In this document: positions 8,947-17,018 of the stretch, in pieces
Numbering within the stretch: the stretch's first letter is position 1
Layout of the letters: the number at the start of each line of letters is the position of its first letter
Assembly: GCA_008080565.1 (NCBI GenBank)
Contig: VIKE01000072.1
Location: 1 to 34,364, forward strand
Length of the DNA: 34,364 nucleotides
Source of the DNA: Rhodocyclaceae bacterium
GTDB lineage: Bacteria > Pseudomonadota > Gammaproteobacteria > Burkholderiales > Rhodocyclaceae
Reading direction: 5' to 3'
Made by a program: the position numbers and the translations under genes
Notes under the pieces: model-generated
Database searches by the model: none
Seen by the model: the letters and a program-made list of their open reading frames with translations, nothing else
Told to the model about the DNA's origin: nothing

Positions 8947-10278
8947 ATGCATCGTTTATTGCCCGCACTCCTGTTGCTGCCGGTTTCCGCTTTTGCCGCT
9001 GACAGCCTGCCGACCGTCGGTGGTATACCCGTCGATTTCATTCTCTTCGGGCTGACCCTACTTGGCGTTGCCTTGTTTCACCACTACACCCTCTACGTCG
9101 CGCTGACCGGGCTGGCGACCATCACCCTGTACAAGATCGTGTTCACCGGTTTCAAGACCGGTGCGGGTGTGCTCGGCTTTGCCGGTCACCTCGGCCATGA
9201 GTGGGTGGTGCTGACCAACCTGTTCTGTCTGCTCACCGGCTTTGCGCTGCTCGCCCGCCATTTCGAAAAGAGCCATGTGCCGGTGATTCTGCCCAAGTTC
9301 CTGCCTGATGACTGGAAGGGCGGCTTTCTTATGCTGGTCATGGTCTTCGTGCTTTCCAGCTTCCTTGACAACATCGCCGCCGCCCTGATCGGCGGCGCCA
9401 TGGCCCACCAGTTGTTCAGGGCCAAAGTGCATATCGGCTATCTGGCAGCGATTGTCGCTGCTTCCAATGCCGGTGGTTCCGGCTCCGTGGTCGGTGACAC
9501 GACGACGACAATGATGTGGATCGACGGCATCAGCCCACTCGTCGTTGTTGATGCCTATGTCGCCGCCGTTGTGGCGCTGGTCATCGTGGCCTATTTTGCC
9601 GCCAAGCAGCAGCATGCCTATTCGCCGATCATTCGCCATAGCCACGCGCACACGCATATCGATTGGGGGCGCATTTTCATCGTTGCGCTGATGCTCGTCT
9701 TTGCCGTAGGAACGAATGTCACGGTCAACCTCAAGTTTACCGACCTGGCCGATCACTTCCCGTTCATCGGCGTCGCGGTCTGGGTGGCCATCATCCTGAC
9801 CATCCCGGTGCGTCGTCATGATTGGGAGTTAATGCCCGAAACCATCAAGGGCTCGATCTTCCTGCTCTCGCTGGTGCTCTGCGCTTCGATGATGCCGGTC
9901 GAACAGTTGCCGCCGGCCTCCTGGGTGTCGGCGCTGGCGCTGGGTTTCATCTCGGCCGTCTTCGACAATATCCCGCTGACAGCGCTGGCCTTGCGTCAGG
10001 GTGGCTACGACTGGGGCGTGCTGGCCTACGCCGTCGGCTTTGGTGGCTCGATGCTGTGGTTCGGTTCCTCGGCCGGCGTGGCGCTGTCCAACATGTACCC
10101 GGAAGCCCGCTCGGCCGTGCAGTGGGTCAAGAACGGCTGGCACGTGCCGGTTGGTTACGTTGCCGGTTTTGCCGTGCTCATGCTGGTTCTCGGCTGGCAT
10201 CCCGATACCGGCCACAAGAAAGTGGCCGAGCCGGTCGCCGTCGAAGCGCCAGCCCCGGTTCCGGCTCCGGCTCAGTAA
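8947..10278 (+). CDS. NhaD/CitMHS-family ion transporter
   Basis: Polytopic membrane protein, 443 aa, with 11-12 predicted spans. A signal-like N-terminus (MHRLLPALLLLPVSAFAADS) is common in the NhaD sodium/proton antiporter group. Ion-transporter superfamily motifs are visible: SSFLDNIAAALIGGAMA, SNAGGSGSVVGDTTTTMMW and, in the second half, SAVFDNIPLTALALRQGG, an internal repeat of the first. A His-rich loop (IIRHSHAHTHIDW, about 230-240) and a Pro/Ala-rich tail are notable. NhaD-type Na+/H+ exchange or carboxylate transport are both possible. Next to rnf, an Na+-linked role would fit, but that is inference. It has its own terminator. Confidence 0.75.
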   Translation: MHRLLPALLLLPVSAFAADSLPTVGGIPVDFILFGLTLLGVALFHHYTLYVALTGLATITLYKIVFTGFKTGAGVLGFAGHLGHEWVVLTNLFCLLTGFALLARHFEKSHVPVILPKFLPDDWKGGFLMLVMVFVLSSFLDNIAAALIGGAMAHQLFRAKVHIGYLAAIVAASNAGGSGSVVGDTTTTMMWIDGISPLVVVDAYVAAVVALVIVAYFAAKQQHAYSPIIRHSHAHTHIDWGRIFIVALMLVFAVGTNVTVNLKFTDLADHFPFIGVAVWVAIILTIPVRRHDWELMPETIKGSIFLLSLVLCASMMPVEQLPPASWVSALALGFISAVFDNIPLTALALRQGGYDWGVLAYAVGFGGSMLWFGSSAGVALSNMYPEARSAVQWVKNGWHVPVGYVAGFAVLMLVLGWHPDTGHKKVAEPVAVEAPAPVPAPAQ

Positions 10279-10285
10279 TACTCGC

Positions 10286-10314
10286 GGTCATCCGGGCTTG
10301 CTACGGTCAACCGG
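10286..10314 (+). repeat. 29-bp intergenic repeat, copy 1
   Basis: This stretch, starting GGTCATCCGGGCTTGC, matches 19813-19841 (between nifU and nifS) at 26 of 29 positions. In both copies it contains an internal direct repeat, GGTCAnCC...GGTCAACC, and is followed by a run of A. Both copies are intergenic and downstream of a stop codon. Confidence 0.6.
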
Positions 10315-10337
10315 GAAAAAAGGCCAAAAACAAAATC

Positions 10338-10362
10338 AAAGGCGGCTTCGGCCGCCTTTTTT
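10338..10362 (+). terminator. Rho-independent terminator after the NhaD-like gene
   Basis: GGCGGC-TTCG-GCCGCC with flanking AAA/TTT pairs and a run of six T. A UUCG tetraloop hairpin plus U-tract is a textbook intrinsic terminator. Confidence 0.93.
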
Positions 10363-10498
10363 CATGTCGGCTTTGCGACAAACAAAGCTGTTTTTGCGCA
10401 CCATTCCAGTGCCAAAAATACAATACTAACTACATGATAAAAAACAGAAAATCAAACATATAATGCGCCTCCCGAATCGATAGAACAGGTATCAATTT

Positions 10499-11587
10499 AT
10501 GACGCAAGATATTTCCGGAAACGCCCTGGCCAACATTGGCGAAACACATGGTTACTGCTTTGATGGCGACTCCGTCCAGATCAATGCCGAACTGACCTTT
10601 TCCGATGCCGCGCTGAGTGCCGCGTCGCAATGGGCGCTGCAGTTGTGGAGCAGCGTGTCAGGCTTTCCGGATCAGCAACTGGCTGGCGTCAAGGTTGCCG
10701 AGCTGGCCGTCTATCCGGCCGCCGGCTATCAGAGCCTGGCCGCAACCGTCGCCGCCATGCCGCCGGCCGGTACCGACGATCAGAACATGGCGCTGGCCCT
10801 CGTTTTCTGGGGGGAGAACGGATTGCCCAGCGTCGCTGATATTGCCGTGTATCCGGTCGCCGAAAGCTTCGTCCAGCCCAAGCTGTCGGGCAATGTGACC
10901 TGCGCGCTGGCTGACGGCATGGCTACGCTGACCGTCGATGCCATTGAAAACCCGCGCGCCGAAGACAATCTGAGCGGCACCCTGGCCCTCGAAGTGTGGG
11001 CCCTTGAAGAGCCCTATGCCGGCGGAAGCTGGCAGGGTATCCCGGTCGCCAGCATGATTCTCGGCGTGCTGGGTGGTGGCCAGCAGCTGTCCGACTGCAA
11101 CTTTGTCGTGCCGGCGGCAGCCCCTGAAGGTCCGGGCGTGCTGACCCTGATGTTGCGTGAATGGGGTCCGGCCGGTTACGTGACGCGTGATTACTGCAAT
11201 CTGTCGCTCGAAGCGCCGGCCAAGACCAAGGCCAAGCCGAAAGCTGCTGCCAAGAAGGCCGCTGCCAAGGAAGAGGCGCCGAAGGAAAAAGTTGCGAAGG
11301 AAAAAGCACCAAAGGCCAAAGCTGAGCCGAAGCCGGTGACCAAGGAGAGCAAGGCGCCAGCCAAGGAAAGTAAAGCTGCCGCCAAGGCCGCCAAAGCTCC
11401 GGTCGCCAAGGGCGTTGCCGTCAATGCCGCCAGCGAAGCAGAACTGCTCGCCGTCAAAGGCCTGAGCGCTACCCTGGTAAAGGCCATCATCGCCGGCCGT
11501 CCCTATGCGTCGCTCGACGATCTGGGCAAGGTCAAGGGCGTCGGCCCCAAGCTGTTGGCCAAGCTGCGCGACGAACTCGCCATCTAA
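10499..11587 (+). CDS. Helix-hairpin-helix protein with Lys/Ala-rich linker and unknown N-terminal repeats
   Basis: 362 aa in three visible parts. Residues 1-238 are a beta-rich region I do not recognise, made of two similar units: ALQLW (46), GVKVAELAVYP (63) and LALVFWG (99) recur as ALEVW (163), GIPVASMILGV (180) and LTLMLREWG (215), an offset of about 117 residues. Residues 239-305 are a low-complexity linker of Lys, Ala, Glu and Pro that resembles histone H1-like tails. Residues 306-362 are a ComEA-type helix-hairpin-helix (VNAASEAELLAVKGLSATL, then KVKGVGPKLL), which binds DNA non-specifically. No signal peptide is seen. The ATG at 10499 is preceded by AGGT. The gene is monocistronic between two terminators. 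DNA binding is likely; its biological role is unknown. Confidence 0.85.
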   Translation: MTQDISGNALANIGETHGYCFDGDSVQINAELTFSDAALSAASQWALQLWSSVSGFPDQQLAGVKVAELAVYPAAGYQSLAATVAAMPPAGTDDQNMALALVFWGENGLPSVADIAVYPVAESFVQPKLSGNVTCALADGMATLTVDAIENPRAEDNLSGTLALEVWALEEPYAGGSWQGIPVASMILGVLGGGQQLSDCNFVVPAAAPEGPGVLTLMLREWGPAGYVTRDYCNLSLEAPAKTKAKPKAAAKKAAAKEEAPKEKVAKEKAPKAKAEPKPVTKESKAPAKESKAAAKAAKAPVAKGVAVNAASEAELLAVKGLSATLVKAIIAGRPYASLDDLGKVKGVGPKLLAKLRDELAI

Positions 11588-11600
11588 GCTGACACGAACT

Positions 11601-11638
11601 GTTCGCCCCGGCCGCTGACGGTCGGGGCGAACTTGTTT
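11601..11638 (+). terminator. Rho-independent terminator after the HhH gene
   Basis: A 13-bp stem (11601-11613 with 11620-11632, one G-U pair) with loop GCTGAC, followed by TTGTTT. It lies between the convergent HhH and uspA genes and touches the uspA stop codon. Confidence 0.85.
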
Positions 11639-12072
11639 CAGTCGTTCTCGGCTTTGACGCAGACAACCGGTTTTGTCGCCAGATGAAGCACCTTGCGCGT
11701 CACCGAACCCAAAGCCAGCGCCGCCAGCCCGCCCAGGCCGCGGGTACCCATGACGATGCTGTCGCAGCCCAGTTCATTGGCCAACCCGACGACGGTTTCG
11801 GCAATATCGCCTTGCCGGACGTAGGTCTTGTGGGCAATTCCAGCCTCGTTCAGTGCGTTGAGGACAGGCTTGAGCACGACGTGCGCGCGGGCCGTCAGAT
11901 GCCCCCGAATCGCCTCTTCTTCCATGCCATGGGTTTGCCAGGCAACTGGTGCCGGTTCAACGTTGACGACATGTACCTCAAGCGGACCGTGTAGTTTGGC
12001 GAACTCAATCACGTAGAGCGCAGCGGCGAAGGCATGTTTGGAGCCGTCGACAGGAAGTAGTACGGAACGCAT
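11638..12072 (-). CDS. Universal stress protein, UspA family
   Basis: 144 aa, a single Usp domain with an alpha/beta nucleotide-binding fold. It starts MRSVLLPVDGS, and the ATP-binding motif typical of the ATP-type subgroup is present: MGTRGLGGLAALALGSVTRK (G-2x-G-9x-G-S). AGGAG lies 6 nt before the ATG. It is divergent from the nifE operon across 240 bp that hold the nifE control sites. I see no sigma-54 site pointing toward uspA. Its role is probably general stress or energy limitation; any link to nitrogen fixation is positional only. Confidence 0.9.
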   Translation of the reverse strand: MRSVLLPVDGSKHAFAAALYVIEFAKLHGPLEVHVVNVEPAPVAWQTHGMEEEAIRGHLTARAHVVLKPVLNALNEAGIAHKTYVRQGDIAETVVGLANELGCDSIVMGTRGLGGLAALALGSVTRKVLHLATKPVVCVKAEND

Positions 12073-12209
12073 TTGAATCTCCTTTTGCCTGGTTTTGAGT
12101 CATTCAATTGGCGGATTTGCTTCACCTCTCTTTTACTGTAGAGCCTGTTGGTGAATTTAGGTAGCGCCATTGCGAAGGCCGTCGTGTTTTTGTCGATAGA
12201 TTCCCGGCT

Positions 12210-12225
12210 TGTCGTAAAGATGACA
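12210..12225. promoter_or_regulatory. NifA upstream activator site for nifE
   Basis: TGT-CGTAAAGATG-ACA fits the NifA consensus exactly and is extended to a TTGTC...GACAA dyad. It lies about 45-60 bp upstream of the -24 element, somewhat closer than the usual 80-150 bp. Confidence 0.72.
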
Positions 12226-12267
12226 ATTTCGGAAGTTTTAAATCCATATAAATCAATGGATTAAAGG

Positions 12268-12283
12268 TGGCACCCGTCTTGCT
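12268..12283 (+). promoter_or_regulatory. Sigma-54 promoter of the nifENX operon
   Basis: TGGCACCCGTCTTGCT matches the -24/-12 consensus TGGCAC-N5-TTGCW. It lies 30 nt before the nifE ATG. Confidence 0.88.
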
Positions 12284-12312
12284 AATTGCTATCCAGACCT
12301 CTGGAGAACAGC

Positions 12313-13732
12313 ATGAAAGCCAGCGAAATCCAGGCCTTGCTCGACGAGCCAGCCTGTACCCATAACACCAAGGAAAAGTCCGGCTGCGCCAAGCCCAAGC
12401 CGGGTGCCACGGCGGGCGGCTGTTCCTTCGACGGCGCGCAGATTGCGCTGCTGCCGATTGCCGACGTTGCCCACATCGTGCACGGCCCGATTGCCTGTGC
12501 TGGCTCCTCCTGGGACAACCGCGGCACGCGCTCTTCCGGCGTGACCCTGTACAAGATCGGCATGACCACCGACCTGTCGGAAACCGACGTGGTCATGGGG
12601 CGCGGCGAGAAGCGGCTGTTTCATGCCATCAAGCAGGCCATCGACAGCTATTCGCCGAAAGCGGTCTTCATCTACAACACTTGCGTCACCGCCCTGATCG
12701 GCGATGACGTTGGCGCCGTCTGCAAGGCGGCGACCGAACGCTGGGGTACGCCGGTGGTGCCGGTCGATGCCGCCGGCTTCTACGGCACCAAGAATCTCGG
12801 CAACCGGCTGGCCGGCGAAGCGATGTTCAAGCACGTCATCGGCACTGCCGAGCCAGCGCCCGTTGTACCGCGGGCCGACGGCCTGCCGACCTACGACGTC
12901 AACCTGATCGGCGAATACAACATTGCCGGCGAGTTCTGGCATGTCGCGCCACTTTTCGACGAACTCGGCCTGCGCATTCTGTGCACGCTGTCCGGCGACT
13001 CGCGTTTCCATGAAGTGCAGACCATGCACCGCGCCAAGGTGAACATGGTGGTCTGCGCCAAGGCGCTGCTCAACGTCGCCCGCAAGATGCAGGACACCTA
13101 CGGTCAACCGTTTTTTGAGGGCAGTTTCTACGGCGTCCAGGATGTCTCCAACGCGCTGCGCGATTTCGCCCGGCTGATCGGCGACCCCGACCTCATCGCC
13201 CGCACCGAGGCCGTCATCGCCCGCGAGGAAGCCAAGGCTCATGCCGCGCTTGAACCCTGGCGCGCCCGCCTCAAGGACAAGCGCGTGCTGCTTTACACCG
13301 GCGGCGTCAAATCGTGGTCCATCGTCTCGGCCCTGCAGGATCTGGGCATGAAGGTGGTGGCGACCGGTACCAAGAAATCGACCGAAGAAGACAAGGCGCG
13401 CATCCGCGAACTGATGGGCGAGGACACCAAGATGATCGACGACGGCAGCCCGAAGGCACGACGGCAGCCCGAAGGCACTGTTGTCGACCTATCACGAGTA
13501 CAAGGCCGACATCCTGATCGCTGGCGGACGCAATCTCTACACGGCGCTCAAGGCACGGATCCCCTTCCTCGACATCAATCAGGAGCGTGAATTCGGTTAC
13601 GCCGGTTATGCCGGCATGAGCGAACTGGCTCGCCAACTGGCGCTGTCGATGGAAAGCCCGGTGTGGGCTGCCGTGCGCAAGCCGGCGCCGTGGGCCAAGC
13701 AAAGCGGTCCCGGCACCGTGCTGGCCGCGTAA
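12313..13732 (+). pseudogene. nifE: nifE, frameshifted by a 19-bp tandem duplication
   Basis: NifE is the alpha-like subunit of the NifEN scaffold on which the FeMo-cofactor precursor matures. Translation from 12313 ([10 protein letters not shown]) is typical: the Cys motif around [30 protein letters not shown], and a domain starting [13 protein letters not shown]. At 13439-13476 a 19-bp tandem duplication shifts the frame after MIDDGSPKA. Removing one copy restores [19 protein letters not shown] and the rest of the protein to the stop at 13730-13732. As written, about 80 C-terminal residues are replaced and a stop comes at 13590. Both flanks are well conserved, so an assembly error is more likely than decay. 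nifN starts 10 nt downstream. Confidence 0.9.
13439..13476. repeat. 19-bp perfect tandem duplication in nifE
   Basis: Two identical copies of acgacggcagcccgaaggc at 13439-13457 and 13458-13476. The extra 19 bp shift the nifE frame; one copy gives the normal [15 protein letters not shown] reading. Confidence 0.97.
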
Positions 13733-13742
13733 AGGGAACGAC

Positions 13743-15088
13743 ATGGCTGAAATCATCCACTCCAAGAAAGCGCTGGCGGTCAATCCGCTCAAGGTCAGCC
13801 AGACCATCGGCGCCTCGCTGGCTTTCCTCGGCCTCAACCGCAGCCTGCCGCTCATGCATGGTTCGCAGGGGTGCACGGCCTTTGGCAAGGTGTTTTTCGT
13901 GCGCCACTTCCGCGAGCCGATTCCCTTGCAGACGACGGCGATGGATCAGGTATCGAGCATCATGGGCGCCGACGACAATGTGATCGAGGCGCTGCGCACG
14001 CTGTCCGACAAGAGCAAGCCGGACATCATCGGCCTCGTGACGACCGGTCTGTCGGAAACGCAGGGCACCGATATTCGCCGCTGTGTCGGCGATTTTCGCC
14101 GGGCCCACCCGGAATTTGACCATGTTGCGGTGGTCCCGGTGAATACGCCGGATTACGTCGGCTGTCTGGAAAGCGGCTACGCGCTGGCCATTGAAGCCCT
14201 GATCGAAACGCTGGTGCCGGAAAGCGCCTGCGTCGGCAAACGTCCCAAGCAGGTCAATGTGCTGGCCTCGGCCATGCTGACGCCGGGCGATATCGAGGCG
14301 ATCAAGGAGTGGATCGAAGCCTTCGGCCTGCGCCCCATCGTCGTGCCGGACATTGGCGATTCGCTCGACGGCCATCTGGTCGAAGCCGAAACCTCATCGC
14401 TGACCATCGGCGGTACGCCGCGCTCGGAAATCGAGATCATGGGCGAGTCGACCGCAACCTTGGTCGTTGGCCCTTCGCTGCTCAAGGCGGCCAACATCCT
14501 GAAGACGCGGACCGGTGTGCCTGACTACCATTTCGCTGGCCTCATGGGCCTCGAGGATTGCGACGATTTCACCCAGGCGCTGGCCGAGATTTCCGGCAAG
14601 CCGGTGCCCGAGAAAATCGAGCGTCACCGCGCCCAGTTGCAGGACGCCATGGTCGACAGCCATTTCATGATCGGCTTCGCCCGCGTCGCGCTGGCTGGTG
14701 ATCCCGATCTGCCACGCACAAGCATGAAAGCCTGGCTGGACTGCCCATCGCCAAAGTCATCGTCGGTGATCTGGAGGATATGGAAAAAGAGGCACGCAGC
14801 AACGGCGCGCAACTGATTGTCGCCAATTCCCATGCTGCGGATACCGCTTCGCGGTTGGGCTTGCCGCTGCTCCGGGCCGGCTTTCCGCAATACGACCACG
14901 TGGGCGGTTACGCCCGCACCTGGGTGGGCTACCGCGGTACGCGGCAGGCCTTGTTCGATCTCGCCAACCTTATGCTGGGACAACACCATGAACTCGCACC
15001 CTATCGATCAATCTACTGGGCCGACGACCGCGATGGCGTCAGCAAACAACATGTCATCTCGTCGGCTGCAGTTGGTCTGGTCCATTAG
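13743..15088 (+). pseudogene. nifN: nifN, internal deletion and frameshift
   Basis: NifN is the beta-like partner of NifE. From 13743 the protein reads normally: [47 protein letters not shown], then to [11 protein letters not shown] near 14710. It then loses frame. A second frame opens with [20 protein letters not shown] at about 14714 and continues through IVANSHAADTASRLGLPLLR and GFPQYDHVGGYARTW to the stop at 15088. Between the two, roughly 25 family residues are missing, implying a deletion of about 70-80 nt not divisible by three. As written the product would end at 14816. The intact second half suggests an assembly error or a very recent mutation. It is second in the nifENX operon. Confidence 0.88.
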
Positions 15089-15104
15089 GCAGGAGCCGGA
15101 CGCC

Positions 15105-15530
15105 ATGATCAAGGTCGCCTTCGCCTCGACCGACCGGACACGGGTCAATCAGCACTTCGGTTCGGCCGAGGGCTTCGTGGTCTACGAAGTGACACCGGAC
15201 AAGGCGACGCTGGTCGGCGTTGCCGAGTTTGCCGAAGAGGCGATGGACGGCAACGAGGACAAGCTCGGCGCCAAGGTTGATTTCCTCGAAGGCTGCGCCG
15301 GGGTTTACGTCATGGCGATTGGTGCTTCGGCGATCAAGAAGCTGCTGGCCAAAGGCATCCAGCCGATCCGCGTCGATGAGGTTGACACGGTCGACGAGCT
15401 TTTGGGGCAAATTTCGAAAGCGATGAGCGAGGGTGGTGTGGTCTGGATTGACCGCGCCATTGCCGCCCAGGCCAAGGCCAAGGAAGAGAATCGCTTCGCT
15501 TCCATGGAAGAGGAAGGGTGGGAAGGATGA
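15105..15530 (+). CDS. nifX: NifX, FeMo-cofactor precursor carrier
   Basis: 141 aa, NifB/NifX-NafY type cofactor-binding domain. The start MIKVAFASTDRTRVNQHFGS is the family signature, the His in NQHFG being implicated in cofactor handling. Then VDFLEGCAGVYVMAIG and SAIKKLLAKGIQPI follow. It shuttles the NifB cofactor and VK-cluster to and from NifEN. The ATG at 15105 has AGGAG 8 nt before it; upstream in-frame sequence overlaps nifN and is not family-like. Its stop overlaps the next gene (ATGA). Confidence 0.95.
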   Translation: MIKVAFASTDRTRVNQHFGSAEGFVVYEVTPDKATLVGVAEFAEEAMDGNEDKLGAKVDFLEGCAGVYVMAIGASAIKKLLAKGIQPIRVDEVDTVDELLGQISKAMSEGGVVWIDRAIAAQAKAKEENRFASMEEEGWEG

Positions 15531-15994
15531 GCGCCAACATGATCGAACACCGCGGCATCGTCCAGCGCGTCGAGGCAGGCAAGGCCATCGTCGCCATGGA
15601 AACGGCCGGCTGTTCGTCCTGCGGGCAGGGCAGCAGCTGCGGCATCGGCAAGATGGCCAGCGGCCGGCCGGCCACCTTGCTGACCCTGCCGGTCAGCGGC
15701 GACATCAAGGCCGGTGACATGGTGATGATCGGGCTGCCAGCCAGCCGCCTGACCTTCTCGGCCTTGCTCGGCTATCTCTTCCCGGCCTTCGCCATGATTT
15801 TTGGCGCCTGGCTCGGCTCGCTGCTCGATGGCAGCGACGGTGCCACGGCCCTCGGTGCCATTGCCGGCTTTCTCGGGGCACTGGCCGTCGCCCGCATCGC
15901 CATCGGCCTGGTGCCCGGCCTCATGCCGGCGCCACAACTCATTCCGGTTTCCAACCAATCCAACCCATTTCCCAAGGAGTATGACCATGACTGA
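15527..15994 (+). CDS. RseC/MucC-like membrane protein in the nif operon
   Basis: 155 aa, RseC/MucC family (SoxR-reducing system). The N-terminal soluble part holds the Cys motif CSSCGQGSSCGIGK (about 31-44). Two transmembrane helices follow (about 80-101 and 106-128). In E. coli RseC works with the Rsx (Rnf) complex to keep SoxR reduced. Here the gene is translationally coupled to nifX (ATGA overlap) and overlaps the next gene by 8 nt, so it belongs to the nifENX transcript. A role in assembling or servicing the co-regulated Rnf complex is a reasonable inference. Confidence 0.85.
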   Translation: MSANMIEHRGIVQRVEAGKAIVAMETAGCSSCGQGSSCGIGKMASGRPATLLTLPVSGDIKAGDMVMIGLPASRLTFSALLGYLFPAFAMIFGAWLGSLLDGSDGATALGAIAGFLGALAVARIAIGLVPGLMPAPQLIPVSNQSNPFPKEYDHD

Positions 15995-16448
15995 AGCCAT
16001 TGCTGCCGATCCCATCTTCGAAACCGATTTCGTCAAGGAGATGGCCCGCCAGATGCGCGCGCTCGATACCTACGGCACCTACGCCGGCTGGACGGTCGAA
16101 AAGATCCTCGATCCCTACATCCTGACCAAGGAACGCAAGGCCAACATCCCGATGATCGGTGATCCGGACGACGAGACCATCTCGCGCGTCAAGGCCTTCT
16201 ACAACGCCATCGCCGTGCTCATCGAAAAGGAATGCAAGCTGCTCGCCGTGCCGCTTGTGCACCTGACCCACGAAGGTTTCGGCCGCGCCATCATTACCGT
16301 CGGCAAGCTGGTTGCTGTTGAAAAGACCTTGCGCGACGTGCATCGCTTCGGCTTCCCGAGCCTGTCCAAGATGAAGGATGACGCCGACAAGATGCTCGGT
16401 ATCGCTCTGGAACGTATCGGTCAGTATCCGAACGTCGCCGGGCTGTAA
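15987..16448 (+). CDS. NifX-associated nitrogen fixation protein, DUF269
   Basis: 153 aa, DUF269 family, found next to nifX in most diazotrophs. The typical VKEMARQMRALDTYGTYAGW stretch and RDVHRFGFPSLSKMKDDADK are clear. No enzyme activity is established; the family is thought to take part in FeMo-cofactor maturation. The ATG at 15987 has AAGGAG 7 nt before it, while the ATG at 15981 directly abuts the Shine-Dalgarno. It overlaps the RseC-like gene by 8 nt. Confidence 0.92.
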   Translation: MTEAIAADPIFETDFVKEMARQMRALDTYGTYAGWTVEKILDPYILTKERKANIPMIGDPDDETISRVKAFYNAIAVLIEKECKLLAVPLVHLTHEGFGRAIITVGKLVAVEKTLRDVHRFGFPSLSKMKDDADKMLGIALERIGQYPNVAGL

Positions 16449-16462
16449 GGGCAGGGGGCAAC

Positions 16463-16681
16463 ATGACTGACGAAGAACTGGCCGCCCTCGACAAGGAAGT
16501 CAAGAAGCTCAAGCGGATCGCTTCCGAGTGGGCTTCGCAAATGCACGACCTCGTGGAAGACCGCCTGCCGGCGGGCTTTCATGAAATTCCTGCGCTTTCC
16601 CAATCCACCTACGATGCCTGCCAGGCGTGGGCCGATGCCAGTGCCCGACTCGCTGCCGCGCAGAAAGGACAACCAGCATGA
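16463..16681 (+). CDS. DUF683 / CCE_0567-family nif-associated protein
   Basis: 72 aa, small helical protein starting MTDEELAALDKEVKKLKRIA. It belongs to the CCE_0567/DUF683 family that follows DUF269 genes in nif clusters; its cyanobacterial relative was described as a metal-binding helical protein. The stretch DLVEDRLPAGFHEIPAL is characteristic. Its stop overlaps the fdxB start by 4 nt, indicating coupling. Its precise role is unknown. Confidence 0.9.
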   Translation: MTDEELAALDKEVKKLKRIASEWASQMHDLVEDRLPAGFHEIPALSQSTYDACQAWADASARLAAAQKGQPA

Positions 16682-16947
16682 TCACCGGACTCACCAAAGG
16701 CGGCACCGAATGGACGCCGCAATTCGCCACCAGCCTCGATCAGGCCAAGTGCATCGGCTGCGGCCGCTGCTACAAGGTCTGCCCGCGCAATGTTCTCGAC
16801 CTCGTCGAGCGAGAGCTGGACGACGACGATGATGACGAAGACGACAACATGATGGTCATGTCGCTGGCCAATCCGGCTGACTGCATCGGTTGTGGCTCCT
16901 GCGGACGCGTTTGTCCGAAGGACTGCTACACCTACGCACCGGCCTGA
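16678..16947 (+). CDS. fdxB: Nif-specific ferredoxin III (FdxB)
   Basis: 89 aa, 2[4Fe-4S] ferredoxin of the nif-associated type. The cluster motifs are CIGCGRCYKVCP and CIGCGSCGRVCP. Between them lies a very acidic insertion of nine acidic residues in a row plus more (about residues 46-58), longer and more uniform than in the homologues I remember. It starts MITGLTKGGTEW, which is diagnostic for this group. It probably supplies low-potential electrons to cofactor assembly or nitrogenase; a direct link to Rnf is inferred. The start overlaps the DUF683 stop (ATGA). Confidence 0.93.
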   Translation: MITGLTKGGTEWTPQFATSLDQAKCIGCGRCYKVCPRNVLDLVERELDDDDDDEDDNMMVMSLANPADCIGCGSCGRVCPKDCYTYAPA

Positions 16948-16960
16948 AACACAAAGCTCT

Positions 16961-16986
16961 GTCATTCCCGCGCCTGCGGGAATGAC
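16961..16986. repeat. REP-like hairpin GTCATTCCCGC...GCGGGAATGAC
   Basis: A perfect 11-bp inverted repeat with loop GCCT, 13 nt after the fdxB stop. This palindrome (attcccgcg/cgcgggaat core) is a widespread intergenic repeat in proteobacteria. Here it may stabilise or partly terminate the nif transcript, but no U-tract follows. Confidence 0.75.
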
Positions 16987-17018
16987 GGAGATGTCCACAC
17001 GCCCTCGATACCTCGACC

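Noticed and set aside
13439..13480. Programmed ribosomal frameshifting in nifE (and similarly rnfE, nifN)
   Set aside because: There is no slippery heptamer at the breaks, and the duplications/deletions explain the frame changes directly.
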